Below, one piece after another: positions 1 to 6,503 of a stretch of 6,825 nt of DNA. A program made the translations under genes and the position numbers. The DNA is from a bacterium (GTDB lineage Bacteria; DRYD01; JALUEN01), in the NCBI GenBank assembly GCA_027052755.1, contig JALUEN010000278.1:1-6825 (forward strand). The letters are read 5' to 3'. Positions within the stretch are counted from its first letter, which is position 1, and each line of letters begins with the position of its first letter. Below the pieces are notes generated by a model, which did no database searches, was not told the origin of the DNA, and was given only the letters and a program-made list of their open reading frames with translations.

Positions 1-42
1 GTATTCAAGCCTGGTAAGATGCTAAAGGAAGTCGTTAAGTAA
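1..42 (+). CDS. C-terminal end of an HU/IHF-family DNA-binding protein (5' truncated by window edge)
   Basis: Only the last 13 codons and a TAA stop are in the window. Frame 1 reads VFKPGKMLKEVVK and then stops. This closely matches the conserved tail of bacterial HU proteins, which end in forms such as FKPGKALKDAVK. HU is a small dimeric nucleoid protein that bends and compacts DNA. The call is supported by the tail motif, by its ending at a stop codon where HU proteins end, and by a strong intrinsic terminator just downstream. The gene converges on the minus-strand operon that fills the rest of the window. With only 13 residues visible, HU cannot be separated from an IHF-like paralogue, and a chance match cannot be fully excluded. 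Confidence 0.75.
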   Translation, partial: VFKPGKMLKEVVK

Positions 43-54
43 TTAAACGTTTAA
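43..54. repeat. 12-bp perfect palindrome directly after the HU-like stop codon
   Basis: TTAAACGTTTAA reads the same on both strands and begins right after the TAA stop of the HU-like gene. It lies in the short AT-rich gap between the two convergent genes, upstream of the GC-rich terminator hairpin. It could be a protein-binding half-site pair, part of the 3' untranslated structure, or chance in AT-rich DNA. No second copy was seen in the window. Confidence 0.4.
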
Positions 55-70
55 CTAGGTATTAGAGATA

Positions 71-102
71 GGGGGGAGCCAGCTCTCCCCCCTTTATTTT
101 TT
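71..102 (+). terminator. Intrinsic terminator of the HU-like gene
   Basis: An 8-bp GC-rich stem, GGGGGGAG (71-78) pairing with CTCCCCCC (85-92), closes a 6-nt loop and is followed at once by the T-tract TTTATTTTTT (93-102). The tract lies on the plus-strand side, so this terminates the HU-like transcript. In the minus direction the hairpin is followed by TATCTCTAATACC, which is not a T-run. It is therefore at best a weak terminator for the opposing operon, whose last stop codon is only about 20 nt away. Confidence 0.9.
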
Positions 103-112
103 AGGGATAATT

Positions 113-1024
113 TTACTGATTACCCTCTGGGGGAAGTTCTAGGGCTATTTTACCGTATCTTCCCTGAGATAGATCCTTGAACAGCTTCGCTAGAGCTTCC
201 TCTAGGTCGCGTTTCCCCCACCTGTCTCTCAGGGACTGAATCTCATAAAAAGCTCTCTCCTCATCGCCTGATAATAGTAGCTTGCCAGTCCTTAGAAGCA
301 GTTCCCCAATATCTTTTAGAGCAGACAGCCTCTCTCTCAGGGGAGGAACCGCACAGATATCAGTTAGCAGTATCTTCAGTAGTCTCCAATAGGATATATC
401 GCTAGATTTAGGAACTACATTAAGGAGCACTAGCTTAGAGTAGGAGATCCAATCACTAGGGATAGGTGGCATTAAGCCAGGGGAGTCTAAAACCTTTAGG
501 TTGTAATCTAACTTAAGCCACTGGAGGGACCTGGTAACTCCAGGTATATCACCTACTCTAACTTTAGATTTACCTACCAGTGAGTTTATAAGTGATGACT
601 TCCCCAGATTAGGAGCGCCTACTACTAGGAGATTTGAGGCTAGCAGAGATCTGGACCTCTTAATGAGATACCTCTTGAGTGGTTTAATAGAAGCAGGATT
701 CCTGAGATCACCTGAGAAGACTGGGTAGTTCTCACCGTTAAAGCTCTTAAGATAGCTCTTCCACCTCTTAGTTATCTCCTCAGGAGCTAGATCTGATTTC
801 CCTAAGACGAATACCACGTGCCTGTGTCTGCCAAATAACCGCTTGAAATCCTTGTAAAGTGTTGTCAGTGGCGCTCTTGTGTCAAGGACTACTAGTACCG
901 TATCTATGAAGTGCATTAGCTTTGACAATGTCCTGATAGCCTTGTGTACATGGAACGGGTAGTTTACTGGCGGAGCTTTTGAAGGTACATAGGGGTTCTT
1001 TCTCTCCTCCATGTCTCCTAACAT
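113..1024 (-). CDS. rbgA: RbgA/YlqF-like circularly permuted ribosome-assembly GTPase
   Basis: This 303-residue protein has G motifs in circularly permuted order, G4-G5-G1-G2-G3, typical of the YlqF/RbgA, YqeH and RsgA group. In order these are: VLDTRAPL at 46-53, as in RbgA; the G4-position motif GKSD at 75-78; the P-loop GAPNLGKSS at 136-144; PGVTR at 161-165 for G2; and DSPG at 180-183 for G3. A helical C-terminal domain of about 110 residues ends in SQGRYGKIALE, like the RbgA ending. RbgA binds the 50S subunit late in assembly, in the cytoplasm. RbgA proteins are usually about 280-300 residues, so the length fits. The start overlaps the mnmA stop by 7 nt (ATGTTAG), suggesting coupled translation; a second ATG at 1012 is an equally possible start. 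The G4 asparagine is replaced by glycine, which is unusual. Family assignment is firm; the exact orthology to RbgA is likely but not proven. Confidence 0.85.
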   Translation of the reverse strand: MLGDMEERKNPYVPSKAPPVNYPFHVHKAIRTLSKLMHFIDTVLVVLDTRAPLTTLYKDFKRLFGRHRHVVFVLGKSDLAPEEITKRWKSYLKSFNGENYPVFSGDLRNPASIKPLKRYLIKRSRSLLASNLLVVGAPNLGKSSLINSLVGKSKVRVGDIPGVTRSLQWLKLDYNLKVLDSPGLMPPIPSDWISYSKLVLLNVVPKSSDISYWRLLKILLTDICAVPPLRERLSALKDIGELLLRTGKLLLSGDEERAFYEIQSLRDRWGKRDLEEALAKLFKDLSQGRYGKIALELPPEGNQ

Positions 1025-2106
1025 GGCAGTGGATAGCTCCTAACTGGTTTAAAGCTTTCTATTATACCTCCAACGAGAATCCTACCTAGCTCGTCGTATA
1101 TCACCGCTGACTGACCTGGGGTAACTAACCACGTGGGTTTATCTAGCGTTACCTTGAGCTTACCGCTCTTTAGAACTTCTATCTCAGCTTCTATCAGCTC
1201 AGAGTGTAGTCTCAAGGTAATATAGCCTCTGAACTTTTTCCCAGGATCTTGTGGCGGTAGAAGCCCCCAGACTACATCCATTAAGGTTAAGCCTCTAGCC
1301 TCTAGGAGCTCCTTAGGCCCTACTACTATCGCGTTTTTCTCTGGACATATCTTTACCACGTAGCTAGGCTCTCCAAGCGCTACTTTAAGGCCTCGCCTCT
1401 GACCTAAGGTGTAAAAGGGTATTCCCTGGTGTTCTCCTACCACATCTCCTCTTAGGTTCAGGATCGGCCCCCTCTGGAGCTTTCCCTTTAACATCTTCCT
1501 CATGAATCCCCTTATCCCTAAGGGGCCAGCAAAGCATAAATCAAAGCTCTCATTAGGTTCGTGCAGATCTGTAAGTCCGTACCTCTCAGCTAGTTTCCTC
1601 ACCTCTTCCTTGGTGTAATCTTGAAGCGGTAGGACTAACCTCTCCAATATCTCCTGAGTTAACCTGTAGAGCATATAGGATTGATCTTTCCTCGTGTCCT
1701 TAGACTTAGCTATGAAAAACCTGCCGTAGGTCTCATCATATCCCACCCTAGCGTAGTGGCCGGTGGCTACCTTATCAGCCCCTAGTTCCTCAGCTACTTT
1801 TAGCAGAGCTTTGAACTTCACATTAGGATTGCATATAACACACGGGTTAGGGGTTAACCCCATCTGATATCCCCTGATGAACTCATCTACGACGATCTCC
1901 TTGAACTCAGCGGATACATCTACTAACTTCCACTCTATCCCTAACTTCTCAGCTACTAGGTGAGCGTGAGTGTACCTCTTAGGTACTAAACTCCAGGTTT
2001 TCAAGGTTATACCTATAACTTCATATCCCTTCTCTAGTAGTAGCGCTGCGGAGATAGAGGAGTCAACACCACCTGATAGCCCTAATACGACTTTCCCCCT
2101 GCTCAC
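1018..2106 (-). CDS. mnmA: tRNA-specific 2-thiouridylase MnmA (GTG start)
   Basis: MnmA adenylates and then thiolates U34 in tRNA-Glu, -Gln and -Lys, giving the s2U part of the modified wobble base, in the cytoplasm. The 362-residue length is typical. The N-terminal PP-loop ATP motif SGGVDSS is at residues 11-17. TPNPCVICN at 85-93 carries the catalytic cysteine (C92, with C89 nearby). ATGHYARV at 114-121 and KDQSYMLYRL at 140-149 are family signatures. FDLCF at 188-192 supplies the second catalytic cysteine (C191, persulfide-carrying), and YTLGQRRGL at 232-240 opens the central domain, followed by a C-terminal beta-barrel. The GTG start is supported by GAGAGGAG seven bases upstream. It lies 26 nt after the gyrA-like stop and overlaps the rbgA-like gene at its 3' end. 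Minor oddities are a short segment after the PP-loop and ESFD where ESQD/DSTG is usual. Confidence 0.96.
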   Translation of the reverse strand: MSRGKVVLGLSGGVDSSISAALLLEKGYEVIGITLKTWSLVPKRYTHAHLVAEKLGIEWKLVDVSAEFKEIVVDEFIRGYQMGLTPNPCVICNPNVKFKALLKVAEELGADKVATGHYARVGYDETYGRFFIAKSKDTRKDQSYMLYRLTQEILERLVLPLQDYTKEEVRKLAERYGLTDLHEPNESFDLCFAGPLGIRGFMRKMLKGKLQRGPILNLRGDVVGEHQGIPFYTLGQRRGLKVALGEPSYVVKICPEKNAIVVGPKELLEARGLTLMDVVWGLLPPQDPGKKFRGYITLRLHSELIEAEIEVLKSGKLKVTLDKPTWLVTPGQSAVIYDELGRILVGGIIESFKPVRSYPLPC

Positions 2107-2113
2107 GTTTTCA

Positions 2114-2121
2114 CTCCTCTC
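2114..2121 (-). promoter_or_regulatory. Shine-Dalgarno site fixing the mnmA GTG start
   Basis: On the minus strand GAGAGGAG is followed by seven bases (TGAAAAC) and then GTG. This is the best-placed ribosome binding site in the 26-nt gap, and it supports the GTG at 2106 as the mnmA start. Confidence 0.75.
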
Positions 2122-2132
2122 AGCGTAGTGAT

Positions 2133-4589
2133 TTACCTCTTCTTAGAGCTCTTAGTGGTTCCCTCACCATCAGAGATTAACCTTATCTTTATAGTCTGGT
2201 TAATGGGTAACTCCGATCTCTTAAGGTTTATCACTCTCATACCATCTTTCTCCTTAGCCTGATCTATTATCTCATCCTCCTTAACGTAGATGACCTTTCT
2301 ATCCATTAGCTCCATGACTAACTTAAATGGTTTCCTGTAGAGCCAAGCATCTCTCACTTCTAAGCCTAGCTTTCTACCCCTACTGCCTCTTTTAACAAGG
2401 GGAATCTCCTCTACTGGGACAATAGCTAACCTCCAGTCCAATGTCAACAGGGCTAGCTCATATCCCCCTAATTCCTCAGGTGAGATGACCCATGCCTTCA
2501 GTAGCTCTTCCCCTTCTTTTAACTTTATACCTACTACACCTTTAGCGTTCTTGCCATAGACCGGGATATCGTCTAACCTAGCTACGTATGAGGTGTTTGC
2601 TAAGAGCAGGGCATTGAACTCTTTAGGGGAAGCTACTACCCTGACCACACCTTCTCCTTGATCTAACTTGATATACCTTGATCTCCTAGGTGATCCTAGG
2701 TTGTCCAGGATAGCTGAGGGATCTAAGCCTTTGACCCTACCTAAATTGGTGAAAATTAGAAGTAGCTTATCCTTCAGGTACTTATCCGGGTTCCTCTTAG
2801 GAGCTACTATAGCACCTACTAGCTTCTCGCCAGAAGATAGGTTAAGAACCTTACCGAGGAACTCAAGACGTGATGAGGTCTCTGGAAGCTTCTTAAGGGG
2901 AACCCAGAAATACTGACCTAAGCTGGTCATCAAACCTAGGTTATCATTGCTCTTTAAAGAGGACTTTACGATCAGTTCTAATGGCTCCTGTGGCATATTC
3001 TTAGAATTAGAGCTGAGAGCGTAGTAGCCGTCTGGTGTGATCCATAACTCTAAGCTCTCTACCTTCTCCTTGACCTTAACCTCTTTATACGGATCCTTCT
3101 CATAGAAAGTTGTCCTCCTAGGCGATGGGTATCTCCTAACCAGATCATCTAGTTCCTCTTTTATAACCTCATCTATCAGCTGAGGATTGGAGAGGATTCT
3201 GCTAAGCGATGTGATCTCTGTTCTTAAAGCTTCCAGCTCTTTTAGGATCTCCTCTCTCTGAGTTCTCGTCAATTGTTGTAGTTGCATTCCCAGTATGTAA
3301 TTAGCTTGAACTTCTGTGAGGCCTAACTTATCCATAAGCCTCTCCCTAGCCTGTGATGGGGATTCGCTATTCCTTATAAGCTCTATAGCTAGATCTAAAG
3401 CATCTAGGAGCTTGACTAGACCTTCAAGCAGGTGAGATCTATGTTTGGCTTTCTGAAGCTTGTGCTCTGTCCTCCTCCTGATAACCTCTCTTCTGTGTGC
3501 TAGGTACTCAGTGATGAGCTCCTTTAGTGTGTACAGTTTAGGATTATGACCGTTTACTGCTATCAGCTGTATCAGGAACGAGGTTCGAAAATCCGTGTGC
3601 TTTCTGAGCTGGTTCACTACATCATCTGGTTTCACGTTAGGCTTCAGCTCTATGATTATCCTCACGCCTTCCTTATCACTGCTATCCACTATATCGTTTA
3701 TTCCTATTATCTTCTTATCTCTGACCTTGTTAGCTATGCTCTCCACGAGCTTAGCCTTGTTTACCCCATAGGGTATCTCTGTGATCACGATGAACTGCTT
3801 GCCTCTCTCCTCAATTATCTGATACTTGCCCTCTATGGTGATTAATCCTTTACCAGTCCTGTAGGCTTTGATTAACTCCTTTGTACCTACTACAACCCCA
3901 CCTGTTGGAAAGTCAGGACCTACGATGGTCTTTATGAGCTGTTGATCGCTTACCTTAGGGTTCTCCAGGACTAGTTTAATAGCACTGACCACGTCAGCTA
4001 GGTTATGTGGGGGAATACTTGTTGACATACCTACAGCGATTCCTGTAGAGCCGTTGACTAGCAGGTTAGGGAAAGCTGCGGGTAGTACTGTGGGTTCCTT
4101 TGCTGTGTTGTCAAAATTTGCCCTGAAGTCCACCGTGTCTAGATCTATATCCCTGAGCATCTCCATTGCTATTTTAGATAACCTAGCCTCTGTGTACCTG
4201 TAAGCAGCAGGTGGATCTCCATCCAGGGAACCGAAGTTCCCCTGTCCCTCTATGAGTGGGTATCTCATATTAAAGTCCTGAGCCATTCTAACCAGAGCCT
4301 CGTAAACTGCGGTATCGCCATGGGGGTGGTACCTACCTAAGACTTCTCCCACTATCGCAGCACATTTCTTAAAAGGTTTATTTGGGTATAATCCTAGCTC
4401 GTACATGGCCCAGAGGATTCTCCTCTGGACAGGTTTCAGGCCATCTCTGACGTCAGGTAGCGCTCTTGAAAGGATGACGCTTAACGAGTACTCTAGATAG
4501 CTCCTCTTCAGGACATCGCTGAAATCTACGCTCATAACTAACTCTGCTCTTTGGTCCTTTTTCTCCCTGGTTTTAACCTTAGGAGGCAT
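2133..4589 (-). CDS. gyrA: Type IIA topoisomerase subunit A (DNA gyrase GyrA or topoisomerase IV ParC)
   Basis: This is the DNA-cleaving subunit of a type IIA topoisomerase, pairing with a GyrB/ParE ATPase that is not in the window. From the ATG at 4589 it has 818 residues. [20 protein letters not shown] starts at 30 and leads into [10 protein letters not shown], the winged-helix region. The quinolone-region equivalent is [10 protein letters not shown] at 88-97. The catalytic tyrosine is Y132 in [10 protein letters not shown], and the tower and coiled-coil part includes [16 protein letters not shown] near 422-437. The C-terminal part (about 500-818) shows six beta-pinwheel repeats, at about 513, 550, 609, 659, 710 and 755. 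No canonical QRRGGKG GyrA box is present; the nearest match is KRGSRG at 733-738 in the fifth blade. The tail is basic (KSSKKR). Starts at GTG 4622, ATG 4619 or ATG 4598 would add 11, 10 or 3 residues. AGGAAAGG (4599-4606) favours 4589 or 4598. All overlap the acetyltransferase gene, so translation is probably coupled. Gyrase versus topo IV cannot be settled here. Confidence 0.93.
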   Translation of the reverse strand: MPPKVKTREKKDQRAELVMSVDFSDVLKRSYLEYSLSVILSRALPDVRDGLKPVQRRILWAMYELGLYPNKPFKKCAAIVGEVLGRYHPHGDTAVYEALVRMAQDFNMRYPLIEGQGNFGSLDGDPPAAYRYTEARLSKIAMEMLRDIDLDTVDFRANFDNTAKEPTVLPAAFPNLLVNGSTGIAVGMSTSIPPHNLADVVSAIKLVLENPKVSDQQLIKTIVGPDFPTGGVVVGTKELIKAYRTGKGLITIEGKYQIIEERGKQFIVITEIPYGVNKAKLVESIANKVRDKKIIGINDIVDSSDKEGVRIIIELKPNVKPDDVVNQLRKHTDFRTSFLIQLIAVNGHNPKLYTLKELITEYLAHRREVIRRRTEHKLQKAKHRSHLLEGLVKLLDALDLAIELIRNSESPSQARERLMDKLGLTEVQANYILGMQLQQLTRTQREEILKELEALRTEITSLSRILSNPQLIDEVIKEELDDLVRRYPSPRRTTFYEKDPYKEVKVKEKVESLELWITPDGYYALSSNSKNMPQEPLELIVKSSLKSNDNLGLMTSLGQYFWVPLKKLPETSSRLEFLGKVLNLSSGEKLVGAIVAPKRNPDKYLKDKLLLIFTNLGRVKGLDPSAILDNLGSPRRSRYIKLDQGEGVVRVVASPKEFNALLLANTSYVARLDDIPVYGKNAKGVVGIKLKEGEELLKAWVISPEELGGYELALLTLDWRLAIVPVEEIPLVKRGSRGRKLGLEVRDAWLYRKPFKLVMELMDRKVIYVKEDEIIDQAKEKDGMRVINLKRSELPINQTIKIRLISDGEGTTKSSKKR

Positions 4590-5151
4590 CTCTCTCATCC
4601 TTTCCTGAAGTTCTCTCATCACTTTTTAGATCTTTCACCATTATCTTCCTCTCTTCTAGGTACCCTAAGGAGAGGTAGAGGTTCATAGCTGGAGTGTTCT
4701 CGCTGGTTACAGTTAAACCTATGTACCTGTAGCCATGCCTTTTAGCTATGTTCTCGGCTACTCTCATGAGCTCCCTAGCTATCCCCTGGCGTCTGAACTC
4801 CTCTCTTACATAGAGGTCAACAATCCAAGCGTGTGGATAGCCACTGGAGGAGTCCTTAACCCCCAACATCATAATCAGGTAGCCTGCTATTTGTCTTCGT
4901 TTACCTTCAAGCTCTAGCTCTGCTACTAAAACCTTGATATTGCTCTTAGCGAAGCGATAATGGGTTTTCAGGGTGAGTAGCTCTTCTCTCCTAGCTCTCT
5001 TAGCATAGCTTGCTAGCCACATCTTCCTCTTAGGCAAACTGTAAATGATAGCGTCCTTACCCATATCTGCTATTAAATCAATCTCATCTAGGGTGGCATA
5101 TCTAATATTGAGCTCTCCTTGTCCCAGCTCCCGATCCTCTATCTCCCTCAT
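4579..5151 (-). CDS. GNAT-family N-acetyltransferase (RimI-like in outline)
   Basis: This 190-residue protein has the GNAT fold layout. Strand beta1 is near [12 protein letters not shown] (15-26). A central strand, [10 protein letters not shown] (111-120), precedes the acetyl-CoA pyrophosphate loop RRQGIA (120-125), which matches R/Q-x-x-G-x-G/A. The helix [13 protein letters not shown] follows. Motif [20 protein letters not shown] (146-164), contains the N152 and Y159 typical of this superfamily. GNAT enzymes transfer acetyl from acetyl-CoA to an amine. The substrate cannot be read from sequence; RimI-type protein N-terminal acetylation is one possibility, small-molecule acetylation another. 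The C-terminal tail (about 175-190) is charged and shares DNA with the start of the gyrA-like gene in another frame. The ATG is preceded by AAGGAGGAG at good spacing, but that site can fold into a hairpin. It lies 47 nt after sbcD in the same apparent operon. Confidence 0.88.
   Translation of the reverse strand: MREIEDRELGQGELNIRYATLDEIDLIADMGKDAIIYSLPKRKMWLASYAKRARREELLTLKTHYRFAKSNIKVLVAELELEGKRRQIAGYLIMMLGVKDSSSGYPHAWIVDLYVREEFRRQGIARELMRVAENIAKRHGYRYIGLTVTSENTPAMNLYLSLGYLEERKIMVKDLKSDERTSGKDERDAS
4599..4606 (-). promoter_or_regulatory. Shine-Dalgarno site for the gyrA-like gene, inside the acetyltransferase gene
   Basis: AGGAAAGG on the minus strand ends 9 nt before the ATG at 4589 and directly abuts the ATG at 4598; its 5' AGGA is 4 nt from that ATG. 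The longer starts at GTG 4622 and ATG 4619 have only AAAAAG upstream and no good site. The site therefore argues for a short start. It lies in the last codons of the upstream acetyltransferase gene. Confidence 0.55.
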
Positions 5152-5156
5152 ATCTT

Positions 5157-5171
5157 CTCCTCCTTGAGGAG
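5157..5171 (-). promoter_or_regulatory. Hairpin enclosing the acetyltransferase Shine-Dalgarno sequence
   Basis: In the minus-strand transcript CUCCUC, AAG, GAGGAG forms a perfect 6-bp stem with a 3-nt loop. Its 3' arm is the Shine-Dalgarno sequence, followed by AAGAU and the AUG at 5151. There is no downstream U-run, so it is not a terminator. It could lower translation of the acetyltransferase until opened by temperature, coupling from upstream ribosomes or a factor. An alternative is that any strong AGGAGG site will meet a nearby CCTCC by chance. Confidence 0.5.
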
Positions 5172-5198
5172 CTAAGGTGTGATATTAAGATGTGAGAT

Positions 5199-6503
5199 TT
5201 AAACTTTAAAGTGAATCTCTTGAAGTAGGTTCTCTAATATCTCAAGGAGTTCTCTCGGTGCTTCCTTCCCGTGCTCTGATTTATAGTAGAGCTTATACAT
5301 CTCCAGTGGGGAGTTATACTTGAGAGCTACTTCAGATCTTCCAAAGATTTCCCTCTCCTCGGGCTCCTTCTTGGAAGTTTGAGAGACGCTCTGAACCTCT
5401 ATCCTGACTATGCTAGGGAATTCCTTAATGATCCTCTCCATTGTTTGGATAGAGATATCACCTTCCCCTAATTTGATCTTAAGCCAAGCCTCTGTAAGAG
5501 GATAGCCATCATCTAAGGATATGTTGGGGAGGTCTCTCAGAAAGTCGTCTAGGTCCTTTTTCTTTAAGATCACGTTAATGAACCTCTTAGATGGAACCTC
5601 TATGAACTTCAAACTAGGTGTACTTCCCTGAAAGATAGCGACTATGAAGCCTCTTCCTCTCCAGCGAGTTTCATCCTGATCAGTACCTGTTACCTTCAGG
5701 GAACCTCCAGAGTACCTGACTGTTATCCCATCTCCAAAATCTAACTGCCAAGGTGCACCGCTGTAAGCCGCTGCTTTAGCCCTAACAGTGTCTATTCTCT
5801 GGGGTTTGTGTATATGTCCTAGGGCTACGTAATCAACCCTAGGTAGGTCATCAGGGTACATACCCCAATCTACTATTAACCGCTCGCTCCCACCTAACGA
5901 GGCATTGGTTAGGTACACGTGCATCAGCGCTATGGTATGATCGTATCTCTCTAACCTAGAGGTTAACTCCCTTGTCAGGAACTCGGAGAGCCTCCTCATC
6001 GCCTCAGCATATTCCTTTAAGGCTCTCTCAGTTGACCAGTTCTCATCTGATAGAACGGTGAGCGATCTGAGCCTGGACGGTGAAGTGAAGGGGATTGCAA
6101 TCAACCCTACTCTATCTAAGCTGATTATGTAGCTGTCAAGTGAGAAAGTCTCCTCCCAGGTTACCATCACCACGTTAAACCTCTCTAGGAGGGGTTTGAA
6201 GAGCTTGAACCTCTTGAAGCTATCATGATTACCAGGTATTAGGACGGTAGTAGCGAGCTCACCTAGAGAGGTGAGGAATTTCATTCCAAGTTCCTCTGCT
6301 TCTGTTGAGGGATTAGCTGAGTCCATGAGATCACCTGATATAACTATGATATCAGGTTTCTCCTCTCTAACTCTATCTAGAATAAATTCCCAGGCTCTCT
6401 CGTGAGCCTTCATCCTATCTAAGGTTAAGTTCAGTCCAAAGGGACCTTTAAGTGATTTACCTAGATGTAGATCAGCTAGGTGTATCACTTTGAGACTCCT
6501 CAT
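5199..6503 (-). CDS. sbcD: SbcD/Mre11-family DNA double-strand-break exonuclease subunit
   Basis: SbcD is the Mn-dependent calcineurin-like phosphoesterase nuclease that works with the SMC-like ATPase SbcC (Rad50) to process DNA ends and cleave hairpins. The 434-residue protein has all the family motifs: DLH at 11-13, GDLMD at 57-61, GNHD at 91-94, MH at 194-195, and GHIH at 229-232, so the metal-binding set is intact. SGAPWQLDFG at 248-257 matches the SbcD capping region. The C-terminal part ends with SPLEMYKLYYKSE, near 398-410, and then a helical tail like the Rad50-binding end of SbcD. The length is somewhat above the typical 400. The ATG start overlaps the TPR gene stop as ATGA, with GGAGG (6511-6515) seven bases upstream. 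sbcC usually follows sbcD directly, but here an acetyltransferase does, so the partner must be elsewhere or upstream beyond the window. Confidence 0.95.
   Translation of the reverse strand: MRSLKVIHLADLHLGKSLKGPFGLNLTLDRMKAHERAWEFILDRVREEKPDIIVISGDLMDSANPSTEAEELGMKFLTSLGELATTVLIPGNHDSFKRFKLFKPLLERFNVVMVTWEETFSLDSYIISLDRVGLIAIPFTSPSRLRSLTVLSDENWSTERALKEYAEAMRRLSEFLTRELTSRLERYDHTIALMHVYLTNASLGGSERLIVDWGMYPDDLPRVDYVALGHIHKPQRIDTVRAKAAAYSGAPWQLDFGDGITVRYSGGSLKVTGTDQDETRWRGRGFIVAIFQGSTPSLKFIEVPSKRFINVILKKKDLDDFLRDLPNISLDDGYPLTEAWLKIKLGEGDISIQTMERIIKEFPSIVRIEVQSVSQTSKKEPEEREIFGRSEVALKYNSPLEMYKLYYKSEHGKEAPRELLEILENLLQEIHFKV

Noticed and set aside
71..92. Bidirectional terminator for both convergent units
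   Set aside because: The hairpin is symmetric, but only the plus direction has a following T-tract; in the minus direction the next bases are not T-rich.
2668..2916. Plus-strand 82-codon open frame opposite the topoisomerase gene
   Set aside because: It lies wholly inside the conserved topoisomerase coding frame on the other strand, shows no recognisable domain, and has no clear ribosome site.
3546..3845. Plus-strand 99-codon open frame opposite the topoisomerase gene
   Set aside because: It is antisense to a well-conserved region of the topoisomerase and its hydrophobic, tyrosine-rich translation looks like a shadow of the real codons.
4735..4917. Plus-strand 60-codon open frame opposite the acetyltransferase gene
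   Set aside because: It is short, antisense to the conserved GNAT core, and has no supporting motif.
5152..5198. Possible internal promoter in the sbcD-acetyltransferase gap
   Set aside because: The stretch has AT-rich pieces such as TTAATAT but no convincing -35 and -10 pair at proper spacing, so read-through from sbcD is the simpler view.
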